Positions 51,101 to 60,100 of a DNA stretch of 64,000 nucleotides are shown piece after piece. Both the position numbers and the translations under genes were made by a program. Source of the stretch: Symbiodinium natans (taxonomy: Eukaryota; Sar; Dinophyceae; Suessiales; Symbiodiniaceae); NCBI GenBank assembly GCA_905221605.1, contig CAJNDS010002243.1, forward strand, positions 62,001 through 126,000, read 5' to 3'. How positions within the stretch are numbered: the stretch's first letter is position 1; every line of letters starts with the position of its first letter. The notes beneath the pieces were generated by a model. That model did no database searches. It had not been told where the DNA came from and was given only the letters and a program-made list of their open reading frames with translations.

Positions 51101-53144
51101 TAGTAGGGTCGGAATAATTGCTGGTAGTATTCCCTGACGGTCCCTTTCCAAGTATACTCTCATACCACCCCCTCCCCCCCCCCCAAAAAAAAAAAAACAA
51201 TATTCTAATCATTAAGGCCCCTATAGTACCTTGGTATCCGGTGGCTTCGAAGAAGGGCCTGGAGCCTCAATAGGGGCGGGGTGACGTTCAAAAGCCTTAA
51301 ACCTTATACACGTCAGCCCTAAAAGCCTCAAGCCGAACCCTAAACTCTAAGCCTAAACCCTAAACCCTTCAACCCTAAACCTTATACCCTATACCCTAAA
51401 CCCTAAACCCTAAACCCTAAGCCCGCACCCAAGCCTTAAGCTCCCAAAGGCCCAACACCCTCAACCCTGTGAGCCCCTACACTCTACAAGCCTTCAACCC
51501 TACAGGCTCCAAACCCCGTGAGCCCTAAACCCTGATTCCCTAAACCCTGAACCCGAAACCCTGAACCCTGAACCCTAAACCCTAAACAAAGGCACCGCCG
51601 ACTTTCGTCCGGCTGTGGATCCCAGCTTCTTGGACCTCTCGGAGACCTGGAATGCTTTATGAGGTTGGGGTTTAGGGTTTAGGTGTTCGGGTTTAGGGTT
51701 TAGGGTTTAAGGTTTGGGTTTTGGGTTTTGGGGTTTGGGTTTTCGGGTTAGAGTTTAGGGCCTTGGGCTGTACAGGGCCATACAGGGCCTTGTGTTCGGT
51801 CTAGGGTGTATAGTGTGTTTGCGTTTCGGGTTGAGCGTCCATATGGGACTCAGGGCTTAGAGGGTGTAGGGTGTTGGGTTCAGGGCTTGTAGGGTACACT
51901 TTAGGGTTCCCCTAAACCCTAAACCCTAAACCCTGAACCCTAAACCCTAAACCCCTAACCCTGAATTCTAAACGCGTAGTAAGGGCCCCTAATTGGATCT
52001 CTGTTGGCTCAGTGTTCTAGGTACATGCTTGGGGGGGGAGCAGCAAGAGTATGGTGTTGAGGGTTTAAGGCAATTTAAGGTTTTAGGGATTAGGCTTGAT
52101 TGAGGTCCCGCGTGGTGAAGACCCAATGATCTCCAGTGGTTCCTTTGTCGGTTTAGGGTTTAGACCCTAGACCCTAGACCCTAGACCCTAAACCCTAAGC
52201 CCTAAGCCCTAAGCCCTAAGCCCTAGACTGATTGTGGAGATTCCCTTGCTGGTGCCGATGTGGGGTAGCTCATGGGGGTTCAAAGCAGGGTCTATGCGGG
52301 TTTAGAGTTTAGAGTTGGGATGTTCCCCCTTGTACTAACAGTCCTTATTAGGGATTAGGGTTTCGGGTTTAGGGTTGGGATGTTCCCCCCTTATACTAAC
52401 ACGCCTTAATAGTGATAAAGTACCCCGACTATAATCCCGATTAAGGACTGTTTGTATAAGGGGGAACATCCCAAGGTTTAGGCTTTATAAAGCTTGGGAT
52501 GTAGGGCTTACTAGGGCGCGCGCGCGCATGCGCATATGCATGATTTTTCTTTTTGCGTGCCCCGCTCTCCGGCTCTTGCACCACACTGGTCATGTCTGAA
52601 GAATTGGGGGGGGTTCGGAAGTTAGGGGTACCTTATTGGGGCTTTAGTTGTATATGAATCTTGTTCGAACAAGAGGACGCAGTCAGTGTTGCCGAGCTTG
52701 CGCTTTGTTGGACATTCTGCGAAGGAGGGCCACCCGTTGCTGCTGTGTCCATGTCAGCCCACAGCATTTCCACACTGATGTTTTGCGGCAAGTCCGTGAT
52801 GGCCAGGACTTGCTACCTATGCAACCCGAAGGTGCCAAGTGCCAAAGCCCAAACTGCTGGTCGCCGGGTTTCCGTGCCAAGCCAACAGCGTCCTGTGAAA
52901 TCCATCCGGTTTTCCCCCGGAAAATCCGAGAGGATGCTGGATTGGGCGAATCGCAAGTTTAGGGGAGCACCTGAAGGATGCCTAGGAATGGGATCACTTC
53001 ATCCACGTCCCTTAAACCGTAACCCCCCCCCCCCCCTGTGCAGCCAGCACACGAGATGAAGAGCTTCAAGCCTATGGCTCCCGTACTTGGGTCCACAGCG
53101 CTGAACCCCAAAGTGAGCCGCAGCCCGAAACTTCCAACTGCTGA
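44081..53144 (+). CDS. Gene Y: multi-exon gene of unknown function
   Basis: Series of exons with canonical or GC donors from 44,081 to a terminal exon ending in TGA at 53,142-53,144. Exon texts include FCGRQLCLQASFG, IISWNRLLVPACVLAHVANF, DLWQRHHEWLVLDRRLSLDR, EDAIRAHALVEAPDIRWEAA, LLGHENLKTLAALLY and DEELQAYGSRTWVHS. One piece resembles a TPR helix; nothing else is recognised. Whether all belong to one gene is inferred from order and lack of a clear internal stop or start; a break near 49,020, where an ATG opens a long frame, is possible. Confidence 0.45.
44354..44530. other. Possible coding stretch with TCGTCGAA repeats
   Basis: Open on both strands; the motif TCGTCGAA or GGTCGAA recurs four times within 90 bases. 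The plus frame reads WALVESAAFVESLFECKKGL. The strand and nature are undecided. Confidence 0.3.
44961..45040 (+). CDS. Gene Y exon
   Basis: ccccag acceptor; the frame DQRLPPRILAGKYMGTAPVR then QLILAQ ends at a GC donor (gcttaa). Strong coding look. Confidence 0.55.
45376..45415 (+). CDS. Gene Y exon
   Basis: Behind a pyrimidine tract ending gtgcag and closed by gtaggg. The 40-base exon reads ALGCLGAKSAIVA in the most plausible of three open frames. Confidence 0.45.
45682..45765 (+). CDS. Gene Y exon
   Basis: gtgcag to ACA|gtagcc, 28 codons in phase 0: IISWNRLLVPACVLAHVANF then ELFKHAKT. Helical look, unrecognised. Confidence 0.6.
45798..45876. repeat. Two-copy dispersed repeat
   Basis: AACATTTTGCATGTTTAAGG ... 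CAAGGAAGAGA ... GCTATCCCAACCATGAACT recurs in the same orientation at 61,689-61,768. No inverted ends seen. Confidence 0.7.
46187..46237 (+). CDS. Gene Y exon
   Basis: ggcag|GTG after CCCTAAA/CCCTAGC repeats, to GAG|gtctcc; 17 codons phase 0: VTPENTPDGLPADVDWE. Reading on instead meets TGA after nine more codons. Confidence 0.55.
46547..46608. mobile_element. Small inverted-repeat element
   Basis: GGAATTAGGTACCC and GGGTACCTAATTCC are perfect inverted 14-mers around about 30 bases. Confidence 0.65.
46842..46984. repeat. CCCTAAA array before a gene Y exon
   Basis: Five CCCTGAA units then about 15 CCCTAAA units, ending 20 bases before the exon at 47,004. Confidence 0.95.
47004..47043 (+). CDS. 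Gene Y exon (part of a duplicated flank)
   Basis: gttaag|GCA to G|gtgcgt, reading ACAELRPLTLESR. The 3' part and its donor region recur at 47,196-47,228 on the other side of a 19-unit TTTAGGG array, without the exon start. Confidence 0.5.
47018..47228. repeat. TTTAGGG array bracketed by 33-base direct repeats
   Basis: A 19-unit array (47,054-47,195) lies between two direct copies of GCGACCGCTCACCCT(C/A)GAG..GAGG(T/C)GCGTC (47,018-47,050 and 47,196-47,228) that differ at two bases. Confidence 0.9.
47363..47393 (+). CDS. Gene Y exon
   Basis: tttctag|GAT to G|gtatct. Two frames are open (DPESLTCRSD or SGITDMSVRR). Clean splice signals. Confidence 0.45.
47518..47614. mobile_element. Family B, copy 4
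   Basis: GGGATGTTCTCCCTCATACC to CAGGGGGACCATCCC, internal AACAGTCCTTAACAGAG versus GAGGACTGTTAG. Confidence 0.75.
47678..47837. repeat. CCCTAAA array
   Basis: About 20 units with one CCCTCTA and two CCCTGAA variants. Confidence 0.95.
48150..48277. repeat. TTTAGGG array
   Basis: Eighteen near-perfect units. Confidence 0.95.
48623..48668 (+). CDS. Gene Y exon
   Basis: cagcag|GCT to A|gttagg (the donor begins a TTTAGGG-type run). The frame APFATATWAPNSRRN. Confidence 0.45.
49020..49144 (+). CDS. Gene Y exon, possible start exon
   Basis: The frame DLWQRHHEWLVLDRRLSLDR then QLWATG follows a ttcag|GAC acceptor at 49,068 and stays open upstream to an ATG at 49,020 (MTWTPEESNMWTRSLQ). It could therefore be an internal exon from 49,068 or a first exon from 49,020. 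The GC donor gcctaa comes just before a CCCTAAA array. Strong coding look; unrecognised. Confidence 0.6.
49407..49473 (+). CDS. Gene Y exon
   Basis: cttaag|GCC to T|gtgccg, reading ARGAPKQGAPSFRSWLEDLC then LG; phase 1 at the end. Confidence 0.55.
49649..49728 (+). CDS. Gene Y exon
   Basis: atcccag acceptor after CCCTAAAG repeats, GGG|gtttag donor inside a TTTAGGG array. The frame DPRPRLEDAIRAHALVEAPD then IRWEAAG, high-GC and clearly coding. Confidence 0.62.
50203..50448 (-). CDS. Minus-strand open frame with coding look
   Basis: 82 codons of balanced composition on the minus strand, for example NPKNVLRAMMLNNYMQLTDI and LSGMPLPVPQTDLLSSRDKH, ending in TAA. The only minus-strand segment in the window that looks like protein. 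Not recognised; it could be an exon of an opposite-strand gene, a retrocopy, or a mobile-element remnant. Confidence 0.35.
   Translation of the reverse strand: MIRSPLLKVCRISTPETLATTNPKNVLRAMMLNNYMQLTDILSGMPLPVPQTDLLSSRDKHKEHMTDNQPKHLTTRDPDPN
50533..50596 (+). CDS. Gene Y exon
   Basis: ctcgag|GAT to A|gtttag. The frame DGDLHCGVRGTSTATAHMSA then W, phase 1 at the end. Confidence 0.5.
51049..51094 (+). CDS. Gene Y exon, TPR-like helix
   Basis: ctgcag to TAT|gtaatg. The frame LLGHENLKTLAALLY resembles the GxxHPxTLxxLxNLAxLY helix of kinesin-light-chain-type TPR repeats. A single repeat is weak evidence for a TPR protein. Confidence 0.55.
51592..51662 (+). CDS. Gene Y exon, possible end
   Basis: caaag|GC after CCCTAAA repeats. 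The frame GTADFRPAVDPSFLDLSETW then NAL and TGA; alternatively it ends two codons earlier at a GA donor or continues past a GT donor at 51,664 in another frame. Confidence 0.55.
52227..52259 (+). CDS. Gene Y exon
   Basis: ccctag acceptor directly at the end of a CCCTAAG array, gtgggg donor; the frame LIVEIPLLVP. Confidence 0.45.
52317..52472. mobile_element. Family B, half copy plus full copy in tandem
   Basis: A left half (52,317-52,356) ends in GATTAGGG TTTCGGG TTTAGGG units, and a full copy (52,377-52,472) begins straight after. The full copy ends TATAAGGGGGAACATCCC. Confidence 0.75.
52676..52952 (+). CDS. Gene Y exon, longest in the window
   Basis: aagag|GAC to C|gcaagt (a consensus-like GC donor), 277 bases. 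The chosen frame reads DAVSVAELALCWTFCEGGPP, later MARTCYLCNPK and IRFSPGKSERMLDWAN, and joins in exact phase to the terminal exon at 53,044. A second frame is also open nearly throughout (for example VRDGQDLLPMQPEGAKCQ), which is unusual. Confidence 0.55.
53044..53144 (+). CDS. Gene Y terminal exon
   Basis: A 14-C tract and tgtgcag acceptor. The phase-1 frame STRDEELQAYGSRTWVHSAE then PQSEPQPETSNC ends in TGA. Acidic, polar C-terminal tail. Strong coding look. Confidence 0.65.
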
Positions 53145-53178
53145 GTAATTAAAGCCGAAACCCTAAACCCTAAAACAT

Positions 53179-53277
53179 ACCTGGACCCTCTTTACCTACA
53201 GTTTTCTGAATTATACCTACGAACTAAGGGTAGTTATTGCTAATCCGTAGGTAAATATGTAGGGTCCCAGCTTTCCC
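53179..53277. mobile_element. Small inverted-repeat element
   Basis: TACCTGGACCCTCTTTACCTA and TAGGTAAATATGTAGGGTCCC are inverted; about 99 bases, single copy seen. Lies 35 bases after the gene Y stop. Confidence 0.65.
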
Positions 53278-53630
53278 CCAAACCCCTAACGAAACCCTGA
53301 ATCCAACGGCGAAATGTCAACTAACCCACCCTGGATGCTAAGCGTAGGCCCTCAGGTCCGACGAAGAAGCCCCTGAACCCTAGGCAAGCCCCAATCTCGC
53401 ATGTGCTCCAAGCTCTCAGCTCCACAGACTGCGCACTCTCAATTCTAAGTGCGTAGGCCCCAAACCCTAAACCCTATAAGCACTCCAAACCCTAAGTAGG
53501 CCCTCAACCCTAAACCCTAAGTGGGCCCCAAACCCTAAACCCATCTAAGCCCGAAGCAGACCCCAAACCCTAAGCCTGTCTGAAGGTCCCACAGCACCCA
53601 ACTCTAAGCCTGATGTCCTTATGTCCTAAG

Positions 53631-53790
53631 CTTAGGGTTTAGGGTTTAGGGTTTAGGGTTTAGGGTTTAGGGTTTAGGGTTTAGGGTTTAGGGCTTAGGG
53701 CTTAGGGTTTAGGGTTTAGGGTTTAGGGTTTAGGGTTTAGGGTTTAGGGTTTAGGGTTTAGGGTTTAGGGTTTAGGGTTTAGGGTTTAGG
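53631..53790. repeat. TTTAGGG array
   Basis: Twenty-two units with two CTTAGGG; about 30 bases before the gene W exon. Confidence 0.95.
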
Positions 53791-53821
53791 GGGCCCAAAG
53801 CCCGGGAGCCTACATGCCAAG

Positions 53822-53880
53822 GACATGGTCGTCGTCTTGTGCCCGGATGAGTTCAGCCAGCCACCATCGGATCGGCCCAG
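53822..53880 (+). CDS. Gene W first or internal exon
   Basis: ccaag|GAC acceptor. The frame contains an ATG at 53,825 (MVVVLCPDEFSQPPSDRP) and ends at a GC donor, or at GT five bases on. It lies between a 22-unit TTTAGGG array and a 16-unit CCCTAAA array. Confidence 0.5.
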
Positions 53881-53915
53881 GCGACGTGATGGAAACCCTA
53901 AACGCGAAACCCGAC

Positions 53916-54032
53916 ACCCTAAACCCTAAACCCTAAACCCTAAACCCTAAACCCTAAACCCTAAACCCTAAACCCTAAACCCTAAACCCTAAACCCTAAA
54001 CCCTAAACCCTAAACCCTAAACCCTAAACCCT
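53916..54032. repeat. CCCTAAA array
   Basis: Sixteen perfect units, just after the gene W exon; together with the preceding array it brackets that exon. Confidence 0.95.
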
Positions 54033-54512
54033 ATTCGGGTTTCAAGGGTTTGGGGCTTAAAGTGTAGGGTGGCGGCGAACTCGAGGACCCCGAGTAGGCC
54101 CTTGTTCCCTTGTTTAAGGTTCAGGTTCCCTTGTACGCCCCTTTAATTCAGAAGGGCACCCTGTTTATTCCCAGGTTAGTCCTGGGTCTAGAACTAGTTT
54201 CAGGTTCTGAAGGCTTTCAAAGTGTAGGGTTTATAGGGATCGGGGTGACTTTTTTGGGTTTGTATAAGGGTTCGGGTTTGTGGGTCAGGCTGAGGAAAGC
54301 CTAGGGCTTTCTTCAGGTTGATGGCCTGAAGGGGTTGCTCTACACCCAAGCTCAAACATTCAACTCAGAGCGTGATCCCATGTCCTTCAACCCCAAAACA
54401 CCCTTCGCCCTAGACTCCGAAAACCTTAAACCCTGAAACCCTCAACCCCCAAACCCCTGAAACCCTAAACCCCTAAAACCCTAAAACCCCGAAACCCCTA
54501 ACCCCTAAAGAG

Positions 54513-54581
54513 GCTCATCTGCTGGGCCTTAAACCTCTTCGCCCCCTGCGCTTGGATGCTGTCCAGAGGCTCGCTGACTGA
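54513..54581 (+). CDS. Gene W possible terminal exon
   Basis: aagag|GCT after CCTAAAACCC repeats. Phase 0 reads AHLLGLKPLRPLRLDAVQRL then AD and TGA. The next frame is also open (LICWALNLFAPCAWMLSRG). Which is used is undecided. Confidence 0.4.
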   Translation, partial: AHLLGLKPLRPLRLDAVQRLAD

Positions 54582-55081
54582 CCCGCTTGGAGGGCTTTCA
54601 CGGGCTTAGGGTTGAGGGGTTGAGAGGTTGAGGGGTTGAGGGATTGAGGGGTTCGGAAGTTAGGGGTGTAGGGTTTAGGGGCTTGGGCTTTGCAGTTTTA
54701 GGGGGTGAAGCCCCTCTAATCTCTAAGAACTGAATCACGGCACGAAAAAACCCAAGCGCACTGGGCTTAGGGTCTCCCCTGCCTACAAATTACAGCTTAA
54801 ACCGTCTGATGGAGTGTCTAAATATTCTACTCAACATGAAAGTATGAATTTCTCGTCTGCCTAGACCTCTGACACTCCACCCCAAGCCCCAAGCCCCAAA
54901 CCCCACACCCTAAACCCTAAACCCTAAACCCTAAACCCTAAATCCTAAACCCTAAACCCTAAACCCTAAACTATAAACCCTAAACCCTAAACTATAAACC
55001 CTAAACCCTAAACCTCAAACCAAGCCCCACACCCGGCCACCGCACACCTAGTCGTAGTCGGGCCGTAGTAGCCTCTTGAGT

Positions 55082-55159
55082 ATGGCAGCTAGCTCTTCGA
55101 CCTCCCCCGACGCAGGCTCCAGCTGGCTGGAGCAGTTGGACCACCAGGCAAATTTCTTG
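55082..55159 (+). CDS. Gene Z start exon
   Basis: ATG at 55,082; frame MAASSSTSPDAGSSWLEQLD then HQANFL, ending TTG|gttttg in phase 0. A cgcag|G acceptor inside the exon (55,115) means an internal exon starting there is the alternative. Confidence 0.55.
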
Positions 55160-56589
55160 GTTTTGGGAGTTAGGGGTTTAGGGTTTAGGGTTTAGGGTTT
55201 AGGGCTAGGGTTTAGGGATTAGAGTAGTGTAGGGTTCTTGATATGGTTTAGGGTTTTTGGGGTTACGAATTCAGGGTTCTGCAACTTCGACACAGGAGCT
55301 TTGTTCATCAGTCCAACAGCTTGAATTCTTGAGATGATGATCGCGAAGGGCCCTTCCCAGGATGGGCTATTAGGGTTTAGGGTTTAGGGTTTAGGGTTTA
55401 GGGTGTAGGGTTTAGGGTTTAGGGCCCGATGATCCCCAAAATCAACCCTATAAAGGGGCTTTTTAAGGGGGTTATAGGGTATAATAGCCCGTCCTGGTCG
55501 CAAAGACAATCAATCTCGGTGGGCGCCCGAGGGTTTAGGGTTTAGGGTTTAGGGCCTGCTGCTGGGTGTGGCGTTGCGTGCTGCGCAAGATGTGCAGGGT
55601 TTAGGGTTTAGGGTTTAGGGTTTAGGGTTTAGGGTTTAGGGTTTAGGGTTTAGGGTTTAGGGTTTAGGGTTTAGGGTTTAGGGTTTAGGGTTTAGGGTTT
55701 AGGGTTTAGGGGCCTCTTCAACAAATGTGGCATCCTGTAGATTGTTCAGAGCTGCCAATGCATCTGCCTTGGTTGCCTTTCAACATCTGTTTGGGCGTAC
55801 GTTTGGGAGGGTTTTGGGTGGGAGGTGGTTGCGGGAGCCCTTCAGAAGCCTTAGGGGTTTAGGGGGGGGGGGGGGGGGGGGGGGGGTTTAGGGGTTTAGG
55901 GGTTTAGGGGTTTAGGGGTTTAGGGGTTTAGGGGTTTAGGGGTTTAGGGGTATAGGGGTTTAGGGGTTTAGGGGTTTAGGGGTTTAGGGGTTTAGGGGTT
56001 TAGGGGTTTCGGGGTTTCGGGGTTTAGGGGTTTAGGGGTTTAGGGGTTTAGGGGTGTGGGGGTTTAGGGGCTTTGGGGTTTCGGGGTTTAGGGGTTTCGG
56101 GCTTCAGGTTTAGGGGTTTAGGGGTTTAGGGGTTTCGGGGTTTTAGGGTTTAGGGGTTTCGGGTTGAGGGATGAGGGGTGTAAGGGGTACAAATGTTTAG
56201 AGGTTTGCGTGATCTCTGGATCCTGATCCAGGCTCGGGGTCGTCATTTTTTGTCTTTTTTCATCATAGGCTTAAGCAGAGGGTGAAGGGATTCTCAAGGT
56301 TTTACGTTTCAGGGTTAGGGTTTGGGGGTTCCAGGCTGTAGGGCTTCAGGGTTCATAGCGTTATAGGCGAGGTTTCAGTGTCAGCAGGATTTTGGGACTT
56401 CTGGGTTTCGGGCTTAAGGGTTTCTCGTTTTGGCGTTTTAGGGCTTCAGTGGTTTTAGGGCTCCATGGCGAAGGGATGTATTTACGGCGGAGTGGTTTGA
56501 GAGTTGCCGAAGTAGCAGCTAAATCTAGGGTTGTACGGGTTCGCTTTCGTTTTTGTTGGTCGTTCGTTTGGGGGTCGGAGGGGGCGGGG

Positions 56590-56637
<48 letters not shown>

Positions 56638-57069
56638 CGGGGTATCTTAAAACCCCAAACCCTAAACCCCAAACCCTACACCCTAAACCCTAAACCCTAA
56701 ACCCCAAACCCTACCCCCTAAACCCCTAAACCCCACACCCTGAGCCCCAAACACACTCAACAGGCCGCCTTTCGCCACGAGGGTGCAGCTGCGGCCCTTG
56801 CACCTTGCCCTTCGAATGAGAGGGCCACGGTGTAGGTCTACTGTTACGAGGCGGCCCAGGGGCTTAGACTCCTTGAGGCCCCGAAACCCTAAACCCCAAA
56901 CCCTAAACCCTAAACCCTAAACCCCAAACCCTAAACCCTAAACCCCAAACCCTAAACCCTAGACCCCAAACCCTGAACCCTAAACCCTAAACCCCCAAAA
57001 ACCCTCAAGCGTCTCATGCCCTGGACCCTCAACCCCAAAGTCCGATCCACCTCGAAACTGATATTGCAT

Positions 57070-57102
<33 letters not shown>

Positions 57103-60100
57103 GTAATACACATATATATATATATATGTGTATAACCCTTCAGCTGAAAGGTGCTTGGCCGGCAGCTGGAACGCGCGGTTCTCTTTGCTGGCCTGGAGCA
57201 GCTCGTCCATGTACCTCGACTTAATACCTGGCATGTTTGAGCGTTGGGGTTGCAGGAATTGGTTTAGCCTTAAGGAACTGACCCGAAATGACCAGCACTC
57301 ATTATCGCAGCTATGGTTGTTTTAGAAGTAATTTGTGAGAGGCCCTTTAAATTTAGCACGTCCTCGATTGGGGGTGTTCGGCTTCAGGACCTAGAATTCT
57401 TTTGCAAGTCCTAGACTAAGGGTGTTTGGCAGAAGGGACTAGAATGTAGGTTAGTCGGTTGTAGGGCTTCTCTAAACTACGGCTGGTTCCTTTCTGATTT
57501 TGTGTACCACCCAACTACCTTCGAGAGCGTAGCACGTCGGGGTCCCCCCTCCACGAAACTCCACGCCCTCACCCTACGCCGCAGCCGCTGGTCGCGCGAA
57601 GGCGACTCAAGTGGGCCAGCAGATGGCTGCCCCTCAAGCTTCGACTGGCAGCCGGCGAAGAAAAGGCCGCCTTAGAGGGCTTAGGGGTGGTTTACACAAC
57701 TCGGGTTTAGGGTCTCCTTTACATCATACAAGCAATATGTATGGGGGGTTTGCGGAGTCTTTGGCTTTGGTTTTCAATTCAAAGGATTTGTATATATATA
57801 GAGAGAGAGAGTCAGAGTGAGAGAGGGATAGAGACAGAGAGAGTGAGGGAGACAAAATGTTATATTTGTTCAGTCCTTGCATCCTTTGCTCCCCATTTCC
57901 CCCCTCCCCGACGGAAGCTTGCCAAAGAGAGAGAGGAGAGAAACTGAAGGGTTCAGGGTTTCGGGCTTTTAGGGCTTAGGGTTGAGGGTTTAGGGTTCCC
58001 CCGAAGGCGTATACCCTGCCCCTTGTGTGGGTATCTGACTTCCCTATTATAGTACCCTGACCCTAAAGACACAGGCTTTTAAGTGGTTGCTACTCTTTGC
58101 CGAAGGCGCCGCGAAAGCCAAAAAGTGGGCCGAGCCCCGTGACGCCTGGCCTGGTTCTGGTTTCTGGGTCGGGTGCAGGGTTGTGGGGTGCAGGCTTTAG
58201 GGTGCATGACTTGAAATATTTCGAAACTCTTCTCTAGTGTTCAGGCTGAAACCCTGCACCCCAAAACCCTAAACTCACTAAACCCTAACAAACCCTTAAC
58301 CCTAAACCCTAAACCCTGAACAAACCTAAACCCTAAGCCCGAGGACCCAAGCCTTGCTGATTCTCAAAAGGAACCTCTGGGCTTGCGAAATGCCGCCCGA
58401 TCGGTCGAACACAGGGGTCCCAAAAAAACAAGTAGTAGGGTTTAGGGTTTAGGGTTTAGGGTTTAGGGTTTAGGGTTTAGGGTTTAGGGTTTAGGGTATG
58501 GGGCCTAGGGTTCACAACCCCAAAAACCCCTATTTTGCTGATTAAGGCCCCGTAGAGTAGTGCCTCGTGAAGACGAGCCAGGGCTGTTTTTGTTTGACCC
58601 TGCTGCTTTCCGTTTGGGGTTCAGGGTCTTAGGCTTTCAGGGTTTAGGGTTTCAGGGTTTAGGGTTTTAGGGCTTTTAGGTTTTTAGGGTTAAGGCTTTG
58701 TGGATGATGGCTTGATGGGCATAGAGTCTACGTAACCTTGGACCAGCGACCCAATTGCTTCATGTTGGAAGCACTTTTCATGCCGTGCAAGGAAAAGCCT
58801 TCACAGGACGGTAGCCTTCGTGCTCACTTAGCACTCCCCCTCTACATCTTCTCCAACATTCCGAAATCCTACCCCACGAGCCGAGGATTTGCGGAGTGGC
58901 CGCAATCCCAATGGGCTCAATCTCTACATCCCGCGACGGTAGCTCGCCGCTGATGAACGGCAATTGCACGTGCCAAATGCCAACGGGGTGGTTTTCGTTA
59001 GGGTGTCGATGTGGTTTAGGCTACTGGTGAGATTTCCCAAATCGATCAGGTGTAACTTAAAGGTCATCCTATATATCCTCTGTAAGGGGTGGTCAAAGGT
59101 ATGCCTTCATATCACTCGCGAACAGGGTTTCCTCAGGGTTTCGGGACATTTTGCCCTTCCAACCCCTAAACCCCCCTGGAATACTACGATTTGCTTAAGA
59201 ACCCCCCCCCCCCTCCAAAGAACAAAGATAAGAACCCCCACCATTACCCTTATAAACCTTGAAAGGAAGACTTTTGTTAAATTTTGGGCGGTTCTCAGGC
59301 AAATAGTAGAAAGCCTAACCTTCTCTAAAGGGTCCTGATGTATGGGCCCTCCGTCCGTATAGGGTATATGCGGGGTGTAAAAAGGGTACCCTTTAAGGGC
59401 CCGTAGATACCCCTAAACCCTAAACCCTAAACCCTAAGCCCCTAAGCCCCTAACCCTAAACCCTGAAACCCTGAAACCCTGAAACCCGAAACCCTAAACC
59501 CTAAACCCTAAACCCTAAACCCTAGACCGATAAGGAAACTGTCAGACGTGGACAAGGGCGTGGTGCCGGGTGCGGCCAAAGTCGCCGCCAAGCCGAGGAT
59601 CCAATTCTTGGGCCGCCCTGCGGGGAATTCAGCAAGTTAGGGTTTAGGGTTTAGGGTTTAGGGTTTGGGTTTAGGTTTAGGGTTTAGGGTTTAGGGTTTA
59701 GGGTTTAGGGTTTGGGGTTTAGGGTTTAGGGTTTAGGGTTTAGGGTTTAGTCTGCGTCCCTATTTGAGAATCAACTATAGGTACCTTCATATCCCCCTTC
59801 TATAACTCCTTTTGCAGGGCCCTAAATTACTAAACCCTAAACCCTAAACCCTAAACCCTAAACCCTAAACCCTAAACCCTACTTCCCTACTTCTGGCGGC
59901 TTGTGGCTTGAAGTGTAGGGCTTCTGCGGTTTTTGGTTGGATAGGAAGAGCTGAGGCTGAGGAACAGAGGTTTGGGCTTATGGGCCTATGGGCTTGGGGT
60001 TGAGGGTTTAGGGCTTCTGCAGAAGGCCCTCGAGCTCCTAGGCTACTCACACGCGGGCCTCACCACTTGCAACATGACAGGGCCGTTTCAGGTAGCTACT

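Noticed and set aside
58964-59338. 124-codon plus-strand frame
   Set aside because: It runs through a C run and repeat-like text with no splice boundaries or conserved look; likely chance.
59535-60091. Sulfotransferase or P-loop enzyme for gene Z
   Set aside because: FLGRPAGNS followed by ALELLGY is only loosely similar and lacks the P-loop lysine/threonine; not enough to name a function.
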